The notes under the pieces are model-generated. The model was not told the DNA's origin. It made no database searches and saw only the letters and a list, made by a program, of their open reading frames with translations. Below, piece after piece: positions 10,522 through 23,328 of a stretch of DNA of 64,000 bases (positions are counted from its first letter, which is position 1; every line of letters starts with the position of its first letter). The DNA is from Letharia columbiana (taxonomy: Eukaryota > Ascomycota > Lecanoromycetes > Lecanorales > Parmeliaceae). The stretch is taken from positions 415,679-479,678 of the forward strand of contig NW_023501075.1 in NCBI RefSeq assembly GCF_014066305.1, read 5' to 3'. The translations under genes were made by a program, and so were the position numbers.

Positions 10522-12017
10522 TGTAGGCGATATCTGAAGTTAAGGAGTAGTCGGCTGTGACTGAGTTGACAATGGTGGAATGATGTTGAAGATAGAAGTG
10601 TTCTTTTCCCGGTGGTGCGCTAGTGTCTTGGCCAGGCTTAGCGCTCGACAATGTTAACACCTTCGCTGTCTATGTTATTTGTAGTGTGAGATGAACGATA
10701 GAAAGTAGAACGATCTATCGGGACCACGATCTTTTTGGATTGCTATTTATCAACAAAGCAATGCACAAACAAACAAACAAACAAGGTATTAGGCTCCTGG
10801 CGGATTTTTGCAGAGAAGGAAAGCACTAGGCACGTCCATCAATACAAGGATGCAGGCTGTGGCCATCATGGGGCAAGAGCGGAGAGGTCCCTCAACACAG
10901 ACAAAAGAGTGACTGCCACAGGGGCCGTCGGCTTTGAAAGAGGGAGTGTAGTTCACGCTGCGGTGAATGGTGGCATCTTCTGCGAGAGATGATCAAAGAG
11001 ATCCGGCTCCTAGGGTTATTGACTATGTGACATACTGATTAAGTGATGTCGTTGACGAGGACTTTGCTGGAAAAGGAGAATTATCGAGTTTCGCGGTTTT
11101 GATGAAAGATGTCGAGGAAAGGAGAGACATAGACATTGGAGGTCAGGTCAGCTCATGCTGCTTGTCCAAAGCGATAGAATCTCATGTAAGAAAGTCGATG
11201 CAGACATTCAAAAATTGGGACGGCGCAAGTGGGAGTAATCTATCCGTTTGTGGCTCCATAGGGCGCAACTTTCACCACCGCCACATTCGGAGATTCGCAA
11301 CAGGCTTGACAGCGTCAGAGAAGGACGACAGGGAGAACAGAAGATAGAGAACAGAACACGGTCAAACCGCGAGTTCCCAGGACTGCCGCGAGCAACGTTG
11401 CTCCCGGCAGCCAAGGCCGAGCTCGAAACGAACGAGCTCGGTCGTAGCCTCCTCAACTTTTAATGCGTTCGTCGTTGCATGCTACTCCTCGGGAAAGCAT
11501 TGCCCTGAGGACTAGTTGCCTCGATGCTTCGGGGGCTCGATGTCTTATTATTAAGTTGTGAAGGAGAAAGATTTGAAGGAAAGGTATTGAAAGACGCGGT
11601 TATCACGGCTCAGCCTTCCTGCAGCTAATGAGCATGGTACGTCCCATTGATGAGCTTACGCATAGCCTGGTTTAGAGTCTTGCCGCATTCACGCCGAGGA
11701 ACGCTGCAATGTCACTTTCTTGGAACTTCGATGCCACGGCCAACGCTCGATATTTCGTCTTTGCTATAGCGCTAAGACGTCCAATGAGGAGCTGGATCTT
11801 GTAACGGACTGACCGTACCAGTGTATTCCGAAACCGTCTGCAATCATAGACACATTACACTGAGCCGGTCTCCTCGCATTTGGTATACTTTGTCTAGTTC
11901 GGACATAAGTCAAGACATAAGTCGTTTTCTTTCTATGCATTCAGTGCATGCAAGATTTTTTTTGTTCGGTATATTGGCACGGGCCAGCAGCAATCATGCT
12001 CCTTCGCCAGTCCCAGC
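10522..12017. other. Intergenic, no supported gene
   Basis: About 1.5 kb with only short frames. A (CAAA)n stretch near 10768-10784 is the only clear structure. Confidence 0.45.
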
Positions 12018-12411
12018 TTGACTGTTAACCATACTCCTATTCCAAGTGTACGATTTCTCCTTGCCACGGGAGCTGCCGCTTCTGTCATTACCTTTCTAAG
12101 TCCAACCGAAACTTCTGCGTTCGTTGGAACTTCAAGCAGCTCCGTCTCATCATTGTCTCCAGTGTCGTCTAGAGCTCTCAGTCGGCAGGGCTACCTTATA
12201 CGGCCAAGTCGGCATCGGATTAGGCGTCTCTTTCGGCATCATGCTTTGTGCGATCGTTGGACTCCCCCTATTCCGCTACCATCGATCTAAGACTTCGCGG
12301 GCTGGCGGGCCAACAAAGATGTGCTTTGAGACTGAAGAGAAGGCAAAAGGCGGAAGGTCTCGGGTGGACGAGAGACGCAGTGACGGAGTGGTACGTGAGT
12401 TGTACCAGTAG
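12018..12411 (+). pseudogene. Possible remnant of a single-pass membrane protein
   Basis: A Ser/Thr-rich segment (TSSSSVSSLSPVSSRALS) is open in one frame. The following segment, GIGLGVSFGIMLCAIVGLPL plus a basic, charged tail ending at 12411, is open in another. Together they have the shape of a fungal surface protein: Ser/Thr-rich ectodomain, one membrane helix and a short cytoplasmic tail, similar in architecture to the gene at 14838-16369. I find no splice pair that joins the two frames and no signal peptide upstream. It may be a decayed copy, a gene with an unresolved intron, or chance. Confidence 0.35.
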
Positions 12412-12542
12412 ACCAGATTCCGTCCATCTGTTGTTGTCTCTATTACCAGTATTTTAGCGAGATTGTTATTGAAGTAGCGTTCGATGGGCGTAGGTGAGTT
12501 GACGAAACTTCATATCTCTTGCATCTAATCATCCTTGGACAC

Positions 12543-14006
12543 TCAACCATCCCAGTCCATTCCATGTCCCATATCGCTCCTTGTAGCATGGTATGCCAGC
12601 CAACTTCGTCCACCTCTTTTCACAGTTCCCTGCCCTACGCTCACAGCCCTGTCTTCTCTTGTCAAAACATCCTCTGCTCGTGCGAGTGCATCGAAGCGAT
12701 CAGATTGGTAAGTGGTGCGCAGTTGGACGTCGCTATTGAACCTCGCTGGGAGTGGATGGTGTCCTAGACTTGAGCCTTCGGTAGGTTCTGGGGGACCGTA
12801 ACTATTATACCTTGATGACTCGAGCCATCTCAATCCAGGTTCATATCCAGTGCTGGAGGACGATGAGCTGGGCTTTTCGAGAGCCGGAATTGGTATTGTA
12901 GGGGATGATGAAGCATTTAAGGGTGTGGTGTCGGGAGCATTTGCGGAAGAGGAGGGCTTTTTATCACAGGCTAAGGATACATGCGTGACATGTTCGTGAC
13001 TGACTCGTAGATCATTTTCCTCGTTGCTATTGGGACCGTAGGAAGCTATCATGGTAGCAAGGGGAGGGCTGTCGATCTCTGGGAGGCTTTGCGTAGGACT
13101 GATATAGCCATTGCGTGGATTCGTGTTGGTAGTAAGGGTTGAGCTTTGAATCTCGTCATTAGAGTAAAATTTGTGTGCACTGATATGAGGAGACTGGCTG
13201 TTCGATTTTGGTGATGTAGTCGCAAGAGTGGGGGGGCTGCTGTTGTTGCGGCGGACAAAGGGTTGTACTTCGGGTGTAGGTATGGTCGGTGATTCGAAGG
13301 ACATCTCGGAGAAGTGGGAGGAGAATTTTGGTACCTCGCCATCATCCTCCAGCGGTATAGCAAGGAGACAGGGGCTCAATGGACCGCCGACGCTGATTTC
13401 ATTCGAGCCTGCGTCCATCAGGCTTATATCCTTGGTTGTGTGACCTTCTCTCTCTCCAGGAATCTTGCGTCCCTTCCTCCGATTCGGCCAGTCCAACAGC
13501 TCCTTCAGTTGGGGATCATACGGTGGCGGCTGCTCTTCACTTGTCCCTTCTGGCGCAGGCGCAATGACCACCACATCCTTCGAATAGAGGCAAGTGAAGG
13601 CGACTGTCAGAGATTGATGACACACTTGTAATTTTTGATGCTTGTCTCTGACACTTGGATTGTCCCTGAAGACCCACATGATCCTATGCCCAAATCGAAT
13701 GCCATGCTTCGTTTGCTTGTCCACTCGGCAAGGCTCGACTAGTTTCGCGACAGCTCGCAAAGCGTCCTCGGTGTCGTTGATTACTCTGTCTATCATCGTG
13801 CGCTCGCTGGTATTTAGGAGGCCGGCCTTGAGGCGCCGCAGGCGATGAGCTTCCTGGACCATGAAATCGACATGACGGGTAGTGCCCAGGAGGTCGGCGG
13901 TCTGTTCGTCAACAGCTTTGAGCTGGTAGGTCACCTCGAGGATCTTGATTGTAGCGTTGAAGCTGGAGCTGATGGCGGATAGAGGATCTGGTGCGGGGAT
14001 CACCAT
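12543..14006 (-). CDS. Hypothetical protein with helical STAND-like fungal N-terminal domain, 487 aa
   Basis: This is one uninterrupted frame from ATG at 14006 to the stop at 12543. The first ~160 residues are helical and start PDPLSAISSSFNATIKILEV, then run through VDFMVQEAHRLRRLKAGLLN and DNPSVRDKHQKLQVCHQSL. This resembles the N-terminal domain found alone or ahead of NTPase or ankyrin modules in many ascomycete signalling and incompatibility-type proteins. The rest is low-complexity, rich in Ser, Pro, Thr and Asn, with no catalytic motif, NTPase or repeat domain. A role as an adaptor is possible but is only inference. No signal peptide or membrane helix is seen. A similar N-terminal type occurs in the ankyrin gene at 44834-47647. 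Confidence 0.8.
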   Translation of the reverse strand: MVIPAPDPLSAISSSFNATIKILEVTYQLKAVDEQTADLLGTTRHVDFMVQEAHRLRRLKAGLLNTSERTMIDRVINDTEDALRAVAKLVEPCRVDKQTKHGIRFGHRIMWVFRDNPSVRDKHQKLQVCHQSLTVAFTCLYSKDVVVIAPAPEGTSEEQPPPYDPQLKELLDWPNRRKGRKIPGEREGHTTKDISLMDAGSNEISVGGPLSPCLLAIPLEDDGEVPKFSSHFSEMSFESPTIPTPEVQPFVRRNNSSPPTLATTSPKSNSQSPHISAHKFYSNDEIQSSTLTTNTNPRNGYISPTQSLPEIDSPPLATMIASYGPNSNEENDLRVSHEHVTHVSLACDKKPSSSANAPDTTPLNASSSPTIPIPALEKPSSSSSSTGYEPGLRWLESSRYNSYGPPEPTEGSSLGHHPLPARFNSDVQLRTTYQSDRFDALARAEDVLTREDRAVSVGQGTVKRGGRSWLAYHATRSDMGHGMDWDG

Positions 14007-14837
14007 CTTGAATCAATGGCCGAAAGAGAACACTGGGGACTGCTGGAGACGATGGGGTGGATACCAAAGGAGCTTTGCGCTGTCTGGATCATTCAAGGAC
14101 TGCACACTGTCATTCCTGCGCAAAAGAAGCCTTTCGAGTGGGCAGCAGCAAATCAAGGCTGCGACAGCATTATAGCAGAGCCCCTGCGCGGACATGGTGT
14201 GGGGTTTCCGCCGAAGGATTCGCATACGGTAATCTCTTTATGAGAAACCAAACGAAACGAATGCACAAAAACGAAATTGCACCAGTCGAGGCTAGCTATT
14301 TGTTGCATGCAGCATGCAAGCTACAGACGCAGGCTTGGGGACCAGTAGTCCGAAAGAGGCAGGCACGGTAGGATCGACGGCGCAGGCCTCGTTTAGTGAT
14401 GCAGATGATTATAAATGATTTTCTCAGCCGTACATCGCTGGGTAGCATTTTGCTGACGATCAGATTCCTTTTTCTCCAATGAACCTGTGCCCATCTTCCC
14501 AGAGATCTTGTTAAAATCTCTCGGCAAAAGGATTACTGCAGCTTGCCCAAACGCTGGTGGTTCAGGCTTCAGGGTGGTTTGGCTCGCACTAGCGGAGTGT
14601 CCGGGCGCTTCAACGCGGGGTCAGTTCCAGCCGCACCACTATTGAAACCACTAACGAGCGAAACGACTAGAATGGGGAGGGGCTGGAAAACTTAAACACA
14701 TGGCAAGATGGCATCCTATGATCATCGCATGGAGTCCTGATTCTTCCATCAACAGCTTTTGAAGGAGAGTTGCTAATGGTGCCATTACGACACCACCTTA
14801 TATAGAGTACCCCACGCAAAATCTTGAAAGTCCAGCC
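14007..14837. other. Intergenic, no supported gene
   Basis: Upstream region of the preceding gene and 3' side of the next. Short frames only. Confidence 0.45.
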
Positions 14838-16369
14838 TCATGCATCTAGTACCACCTGATTGACCATGACCTGTGATTCTACCAAACCTTGCCCTTTCTC
14901 GTCAGTCGTTTTCATCAGCGCCGGCGAGACAACGATCCTGCCAGGCCCCACCTCGCTGGAGGATGGCCAGTGGAATGGGAGGGTCGATGGCTGCGAGAAT
15001 AAGAATATGCCTAAAGTTGCGGCGTCTTCCAGGATCGCCGACAAGCTGCGCCCCCGTTCTTCATCCTTGTATCCTGTGCTTTTCCATGGCGCAAAAGCCT
15101 TAGCAAAAGACTGGACGGTATCATTGATTTTTTGATCGCGCTGAGCCATGTAGGTGGCGTCATTGATAGGATCAGGTCGCAGGTAGGCGGTCATTACACG
15201 CCATCGAGACATGATTTGGGCGGATCCTTCGTAATGTGAGCGACTGTTTGACATTTCGTAATTTCGCGTGGGATCAAATGGTACTCACCAGCTTTGGTAG
15301 ACACACTAGACCTGGCCGATGTGATGGTGTTTGGCAGAAGCGCGTATTCGTTGGGGAGAAGTGATCGCGCAGGACTTGCGCTCGGCGAGATGGAAGAGGT
15401 GACAGACTGTGCGAGGGCGTGTTTCATGATGTTGACTCTGTTCTTCGAGCGCGGGAGGAGAGACGCAAGAGAAGCAGGCAGATATGGCGAGTCGAATACC
15501 GCCAATTCCGCATTGTCGGGCCTAGAGGCAGAGGAAGACGAGTTCCGGTAAAAGTTCTCGACGTGAAGCTCAATCTGGTCTAAGATTGCTTTCGCTTTTT
15601 GCTGTATAGTCCTGTCGTCCGCCGACTGAGGAAGATAATTTTCATATGTTCCAGATACACCGGATGCCTCGCTTGTGAATGGCTTCTTTGTTATTGGTGT
15701 TGAATCCTGCTGTCGGGGTGTATTAAGTTCGCGTCCTCCGCTGTCTTTGGACGGAGGGTAGCGCCGCTTTCCTTTAGAACGTTGTTGACGACGCATGATC
15801 ACAAAAGTTGCCAGGAATGTAAGTAGCGCTAGTCCCAAGGCCACCCCTACGACTATTCCTGCCACTGCACCATTGGAAAGTCGATTACTTGGCGAAGCTG
15901 TTGCACTTGACTTTGTAGTTGGGGTGAGAGATGATGAGACTGAACTATGAGCAGTAGTGGTAGACTGTGTATTTTTTGCTTTTTGAGTACCGCCAGACGA
16001 GGTGGACGAAGTTGCTATACCGATGACCGGTGGCAACGGAGAAGTCGTTGGAGGAGTCGTTGGAGAAGTTGTTGGAGAAGCGTTGACTTGACTAGTAGCT
16101 GGGGAGGATAAAGTGGCGGGGGATACAGTAGATGCGTCTGGAGTGGCGATAACAGCAGAAGCAGGACTTGGCCCTGCAGGAATTGGAGTTGTAGAAATCG
16201 TTGTTGGAGTGGCCATAGTTGGTTGTAGTAGAGTGGAAGGAAGCTCGAGCGTCGCGAGTGAAAGATTGAAACCGATGGCACCGAGGGGAAAGCTAGCTTC
16301 TTGTAATTTTCGAGGCTGTACGGGAACAATAATGTAGCCTTGCCGGACAGCCTGGCCCCCAACAAGCAA
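14838..16369 (-). CDS. Single-pass Ser/Thr-rich surface protein, about 489 aa
   Basis: Exons 16369-15289 and 15226-14838 are joined over a 62-nt GT-AG intron (15288-15227, branch-like GCTCAC) at phase 1, giving STKAG|SAQIMSRWRVMTAYL. The order is: a short N-terminal domain ending about residue 50; about 120 residues rich in Ser, Thr, Pro and Ala, likely O-mannosylated; a membrane helix GAVAGIVVGVALGLALLTFL; a basic stop-transfer (RRQQRSKGKRRYPP); and a long cytoplasmic region. This is the architecture of fungal wall-stress or mid2-like sensors, but no WSC or mid2 Cys pattern is present. The 5' end is uncertain. The frame is open a little further upstream (DGQSLLVGGQAVRQG), with an in-frame TAG soon after, so a first exon carrying a signal peptide is probably missing from this model. 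Confidence 0.72.
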
Positions 16370-16753
16370 TGATTGGCCATCGAAGAAGGACGGATGTACT
16401 CTAGTCGATTGAGTCTAGATCGATACTGGCGAATACAATGCCCTCATAAGTGCAAGGCTAGGCCCCGGTCGGATTAAAACGAGGCTGAAGGATCGTTTCA
16501 AGGCTGCGCTATTGATGATGATCAACTCAGGTGCATTAGCTATGCAACCCATGCACGAGCGGGGCTCTTACGGTTTCGGCAAAGATTGCAAGGGAGATAA
16601 GGCTGTGGGATCGTTCGAATTATTGTCAAATAAATTTGTACAGCGACGTGGGGGGATCTCACATTTTCAGTAATAGCGCTGGAGCGAAGCACACTTGCGA
16701 ACGAGTGAAAATATCCAGGTCACTCAAGTCTACTTGCAGCGCGCGCCTTAACC

Positions 16754-19024
16754 ATGGCGAGTGACGGATGGGTACCAGAGATTGTGGTCGGAGTCGATTT
16801 CGGTATGACATGCACAGGTGTGTTCGCTCTCCATGATACAGTCTCGGTGCTAGTCATCAGCATTTCTCGGTCTGCTAAAGGCTTTTGGTCAATTCAGGCG
16901 TCGCGTATTCCATGGGCCCAGATTGGGCAGAACCAAAGACTCTCCAGCATTGGCCTGGCAAGATGATTAACGAACTCGCAAACAAAGTACCAACACTGCT
17001 GCAGTACAAAGAGAATTCTCGAGAAGTCAAGGCTTGGGGCTTCCTCTGCGATCAAGAAAGCGAAGACACGGACATACTTGCCTGCTTCAAGCTTCACCTA
17101 GATCCTGCATATGTGGACCCAAGGACGGACGCTCCCGTTCCCACACTCGAAGAGGCGAGGGAATGGTTCCAAGATTATCTTCGCTGTTTGCACGATCACA
17201 TTGAAGAATACTTCTCCAACGCTTTCCCGCGCTGGAAGACTCAGCGAACTGAGTTTGTATTCAGTGTGCCGACAACTTGGAAAAGCGCGAGTATGATTGC
17301 CGAGACGGAGAGGCTCATCAAGGGGGCGGGGTATGGAGGGGATGGAGCCAACCATCGAGTCGGGATTGGACTCACCGAGGCTGAAGCTGCCGCTGTCTAT
17401 GCTTCGAAGCAGCAATTTGAAGTAAGCTGGCCGGACTTCTCAATCGATGAAATAGCACTCGCTAACACATTTTTCCCAGAAAGACGATGTGATACTGGTC
17501 TGCGACGCTGGTGGAGGGACCACGGTATGACCTCAATGACGACATGGTTGTTTCAGTGGTTGTTGACAAGAAACCGGGGGTAGGATGTGAACGTACTACA
17601 GTTGAAGTCTTCTAGGGGGGAACCGACTCAGCTTCAGCAGCTAAGCTGGGTAGAAGGACGCTCGATAGGGTCTGCCTTGATCGACATCAACTTCCACCAC
17701 ATCGTCACGGATCGACTGAACAAGATCCGAGACTATCTAGAGGGCGAACCGGACGACATCGCTGATAAGATGATGCAAGGCAGGTTTGAAAGGTTTAAAT
17801 GTTCCTATGGTACTGCGGGATCTTCTGCGATACCCACAATACCACTCGAAGTGCCTGGCCTACGGCCTGGAAAACATTTCCTCAATGTAAACATCGAGGA
17901 TTCAACTATGAGAATTACCAGGTACGTTACTAATCTGACCGATGAAAAGCAGGTGACGGAATATTGACAACCTTCAAGGGAAGAGTTGAAGAAGTTATTC
18001 GACTTCCAAATTGATCGCATGCTTAGTCTCATTAATGAGCAATTTGACAGGATGCAGAAGAAGCTTCCGCGAACGCAAATCGTTGAGTGATTTGGACGGG
18101 TGTCAGAGACTAGAACTCGTGCTAACACCAACGGCAGTCTTACCTGGTCTTGTCGGGTGGTCTGGGGAGCTCACCGTATGTCAGACAGCGTTTCAAATCC
18201 TACTACGAGACGGGTGAGGGATCAGAAAGACCCAATGCCCAGGAAACGAAGATCGTGGTTGTTGCCGAACCGTGGGTCGATCCGTTATTGCTTTATGTCT
18301 GTCTCGCTGACCTGGAGATAAAAGCCAACTTGCTGTTGTCCAAGGACTAGTAATGGACCGAATTCAAACCATCGGCCGCGGAAACATGATCTTCAAAGAA
18401 AGGTGCTGCCGGGTCAGCTACGGTGTGCGATGCCGCGAGGAATACCAACCCGATAAGAACAAAGCGCACGTAGGTCAAACGGTAGTCTTGGATCCGCGAG
18501 ATGGAAAGAAATATGTGGAAAACCAGATCGACTGGTTCGTGAAACAAGTAAGTAGTTAATCAGTCATCCAGCTACTAGGCAAGCTAACGAAGACCGATCT
18601 CCAGGGAGAGAATGTTCCCAGCGATGGTTTCTCGAAGCCATACTGGTTGAAAGTCAAACCCGGCCAGGAAGGTCATCCGTGGAAAACGAACATCATCATG
18701 TCGACTGAACCTCACGGTCAACTTCCTACGAGCATGAATCAAGATGGTGCCAAGGTCCTATGCGGTGTTGAGTCTGTGCTCAGGGACAAAGGGGTGGACA
18801 TGAAACTGAAGAATCGGCATTGGTACAGTAAGGGCGAGAGATACCTGCGCGTCAGATTCGATATTAAGGTCATTCTTGGCGCAGCCGACCTCAAATTCCA
18901 GCTACGGTCCAAGAATAATGTTGTACTCAATAACGACCATGACGCGATCCAGGTCAAGTGGGACCCTCCCCAGCGAAGTCCGAAAGAGGATGGGGATGAC
19001 ATGGCCATGTACAGAGAGATATAG
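16754..19024 (+). CDS. HSPA12-type Hsp70-like ATPase-fold protein, 616 aa, eight exons
   Basis: All eight exons join in frame: 16754-16817, 16898-17421, 17480-17524, 17584-17921, 17979-18081, 18138-18271, 18325-18547 and 18605-19024 (1851 nt). All introns are GT-AG, 53-80 nt. The spliced product holds the three nucleotide-contact blocks of the actin/Hsp70 fold. VGVDFGMTCTGVAYS (phosphate 1) is created only after splicing intron 1. DAGGGTTDVNVLQL (phosphate 2) spans intron 3. The adenosine loop LSGGLGSSPYVR lies in exon 6. FVFSVPTTW and LTEAEAAAVY between them are also typical. There is no Hsp70 substrate-binding domain, which fits the expanded HSPA12-like family of ascomycetes, whose roles are mostly unknown. 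The 45-nt exon 3 carries most of the phosphate 2 loop. No lesion is seen. Confidence 0.88.
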
Positions 19025-19438
19025 TCGGGTAGTGTAGCACCGAGAAAGACGCACGTCGGTGAAAGCTGTACAACATGGGGTACTGTATTCTGGCCAGATT
19101 GTTTGACCTCTCGCAGGTCGATTTTCTCTACAATCACATCTAATCGAAGGGATCATCTTCCCAACTTACTTGCTGCATCCATTGCGTGGCTCCAGCTTAC
19201 GGATCAAAGATTTCGCCACCGCGCCCTATTCACTTCGACCTTGGTAGGGAAAGTGCTGAGTGCAGCCAGAACATCTTTGTCAGTGGACACCACGGGATGT
19301 CGCGTCGTCAATAGCTTGAGCCCACTCTGATCCCTGTTCTCGACCTGGGGAATCTTTCCGGGGGCCTCGAGGCATCAAAAGAGAGCAAGAAGTACGCGTG
19401 GCCCTCTCGGCCCTTCAAATTGGTGTCTTTCCGCTTCA

Positions 19439-19920
19439 TGTTGGTTTTGACGGCTTATGGCCATTAGCCACAATGTGGCTGGGGGCTACAGCCATATAGC
19501 CATGGGCAAACATAGCCATGGGTAATATAGCCATGGGCAACAGTAGCCATGGGTGACATAGCCATTGGCAACAGTAGCCATGGGTAACATAGCTATGGGG
19601 AACAGCCATATAGCCATGGCTATGGTGTGCCAGGGTAATCAGTCCACTTGGCGCATATGTGGAACTAACACGCCTGGAAGGCTGAGATGTATCCCCCGAA
19701 GTGATCCGATTTACTATGGGCCACAAGCCGAAATCGGATGACTCGAAGGGACGAATCTCCAGTGATTTAGCGAGCGACTTTTTGCATTTATATTAGGCCC
19801 ATACTCACTGCATAAAGTTCTTTCCTTATATTCTATCTATTTTATATGCGATCTATTTATATAGTATTTTATATAGCCTAGCCTTAATTATATTAGATAT
19901 AGTCTATTATATTATTAATA
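19439..19920 (+). repeat. Left LTR, first ~400 bp unmutated, last part RIP-mutated
   Basis: Starts TGTTGG and ends at the base matching the terminal CA of the right LTR. The first ~400 bp have normal GC; from about 19840 C-to-T and G-to-A changes take over. It contains a short-period minisatellite (ATAGCCATGGGYAACAG and variants) at about 19485-19620. Length is 482 bp against 437 for the right copy, because of small indels. Confidence 0.88.
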
Positions 19921-22900
19921 GATTATAAGCTTAAATAGTTATTAATCGAGATTTTAGTCTTTCGCTATATCTATTTATTATCGCTATACATCTGCAAATC
20001 TGAAAGTTCCTGCTAAATTTCAAATTGCTGATCTTGCGAATAGGGCTGAAATTAAGAATTCCGCCGGTTCAGTAACTATCTCAAAATCAGTCAAAATTCC
20101 GCGGTTCGTAACTATCTTAATCTTTTCTATTAGTTCTATTAGTTTAGTAGTAATACGCACAAAAAGAAAAGTTTTAATGATCGACGTTGCGATGGTAGGT
20201 TCTATAGCGATAAGTATTAACGCCAACTCAATTTAGCTATAGAATTAGATGATTTAATAAAATTAGTCGCGTAGATAATGCTCTGATATAGCGCATAATA
20301 ATACGCATGTTGTGATGATATATATTAATATTATATGTACTCCGTATATAGAATAGTACTTAGAGTGCATTACGTAAAATTTTTGAAGTTACTAAAAATT
20401 TTTGAAGTTGCTAAACTAATAGAACTGGCGAAAAGAGTTAAATATAGGTAAAGTCTACTTAATAGGCTAAATCGTGCTAAATCGTGCTTATGATGCGAAC
20501 CCGGCGGAAATTATACGGAAGGAACTTTTCAGATTTACAGATGTAGTCTTAAATATTAAAAAATATAATTAACTCGAGAATTCCGCTAAAGAATACTTAA
20601 GGGTAGAGCTATAGTAGACTAGAAAATAAGATTATTTATTCGCTAGATAGATAGCGTTATTAACTAGAGATCTTTCTCATTTAAAAGAAAAGAAAGAGAA
20701 GAAAGAAGATCTCTTACCCGATTTAAATAATTTACTAATAATCGATTTATTAGAAGAACTTAATAAGGGACTTATTAGTAAACTATATATTAAAATAGAA
20801 GTTTTAAAGAACTTAAACTATTATCTATAGGCCTAAGACTATTAATAGTTCTTTAAAGAATAGAGTATCTTTGAAATAGTGTTAGAGGAATTATTAATAT
20901 CTATATAATTTAATAGAAAGCTAGCTAAATAATAGATTATTTTAAATAGATAAATCGCTATATTAATTAGAGATAATATTAATCGAAATTAGAAGAGTTA
21001 TATTATCTATCTTATTACTTTTAAATTTATATAAGATAAACTTTATCGAATTTATAAAATAAGTAGTAAAGAACGTCTTTCGATTATATTATAGAAGTTT
21101 CTTAAATATATTAAATTAATAAATTAGACAATCGATTAAATAATAGTAGATTTATAAAATCTATAGAATAAAGTTATAGATTTAAATTTAGTCTATATAT
21201 TATATAATCTTATTATAACGATAATAATTATAAACGCTTATTAGAGGGTAAATTCGATATAATTAAATATAATTTAAAGATTAATAATAATCTTACTATC
21301 GAAATAGCTGTAAAATATTTATAGATCGTAGAGTAAGATAGATAGATTAAGAATAAAGATCTATTTATATATAATAAACGAAAGAATTAATTAGATTAAA
21401 GATCTTTTAAAGATATAAGTAAGATAGAATACTATAATTATAGAAAAATTGAGTATTACGAGAGAAAGTATCTAAATAAGAAGAATAAAAAGGATAAGAA
21501 CTATAGGGCGAAGGATTTAAATGGGCGAAATCGTGAATTAAAGGATCGATTAAAGGATTTAAAGATATTTAAAAATAGTAGATAAGGACGCTTAGATCGT
21601 GCTATAGTAGTAGCGAATAAATTAGATAGCGATAGTAATGTTAATAATATAAGTGATATATATAGTCGAAAGAAAGGCTTATAAATAGCTAGGGAAAAGC
21701 TAGAGTCTATAAATAGTATACTATTAATAAAGAATTCCTTTATAATAGTAGATTTTTTAGGAAATAGTAGCTGGCTAATAAACTCTAGAGCGACTCGCTA
21801 TATAATATTAAATAAGGAACTATTTATCGACTTATAACCTTATTCGAAAGAAGTAGAATTCGATAATTAACGTGAGTTAATGGCGATAAATAGAAGAATT
21901 ATTCGAATTCATATAAGTAATTATATATAGACTATAATAAATACTCTATATATTCTAGAAATAAATAATAATCTACTATCTATTATAGTACTAAATCGAA
22001 AGGATTTTAAGATATAATTCGAAAATCTATATATTAGAATTATTAATATATTTATAAGCGAGACGATAATAAGGGGTTATACGAGAAATAGTCTATATTA
22101 GTTAATTAAATCGATATCTAATAGAGTATTTACTTTTAGAAAATCGGGATCTTCTATTAAAAGTATATCTGTAGCTATGAAATAAGAATAAGTTAATTAT
22201 TTTCGATTAATATATTAACGATTAAGCTATATTAAAGCGTATTATTTAAAAAATCTATATCTCTATATAAGAGATATAGAGGAAATAAAATTATCGAAAG
22301 AATTTTAATATAATATATATAACTTCACGAAAATAGTTTAATAGATTAATAAGGATCTTAGGCTAAAGAAATAGTACTAGAAGCTTAAATGTATATCGAC
22401 TTCTAGAAACTATATCTCGTAGTTAGTATTATAAAGAGTAGTAAGTAATTTATATCTCTTATCGATAAGGCTATTAATTAATTAAATCTCGAGTCTATTA
22501 TATTAAAGAATAGATCTATATTTTTATTCTTAGAAATATAATTATAATTAATAAAACGATTAAAGTAAGAGAAGTAATATTAGTTAGAATTAATAATATA
22601 TTAGAATATAAGTTAGTCGAGAATATACTTAAGAAACGAGATATTATTATAAAATTTATAATTATTTATATTCTATACTAGAATAATATTATAAAACGAT
22701 TTAATAGAATATTAATTAAATTTATAAGATTTATATTTAACTAGTTAAATTTATCTATAAACTTCTAATTAAAAGTCGTAGTCTATATAAATTATCTAAA
22801 AAATAAACTATTATATAATAGTAGAGAGAGTAAGTTACTCTATAAACTATAATTTAATAAGAAACTAAATATTATATCGTCGCTATAAATTAAAGAAATT

Positions 22901-23328
22901 AAAGATATATAAAATTCTTAAGTAGAGAAGAGTTTCTACTAACTTTCTAGAGAATATAAATAATAGTAGAGATTCGAGACTAAGTAATTTAAATATATGC
23001 TAAAGTAAATTAAAATCTCCGCTAGGCCTTTCGAAGCTGAGAGATTCTTAATATCTTAAATAATAAGAAAATAATAAACTAAGAGATAGTATCTGAGATT
23101 AATATTTAATAATCTATTATATCTATATCTATCTCTAACTCTTTTAATCGTATTAAATAACGTCTTATATCTTAAATCGTCATCTATTCTAGAAGAACAA
23201 ACTAGAGAGTTATATTAAAAGTTTACGTTATTTTTTACTTTTCTACTTTTCTATAGAGATTTTTCGAAGAGTAATATTAACTATTTACTCTATTATCTCT
23301 ATCTTCTTAATAGTTAAATAAAAGAAAG

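Noticed and set aside
19436..19726. 96-codon reverse-strand frame with HGYCCQWLCHPW-type repeats
   Set aside because: It is the chance translation of the minisatellite inside the left LTR; there is no start context, splice signal or conservation beyond the repeat.
20020..20226. 68-codon reverse-strand frame inside the copia element
   Set aside because: The element's coding relics are on the plus strand; this is a chance frame in RIP-mutated DNA.
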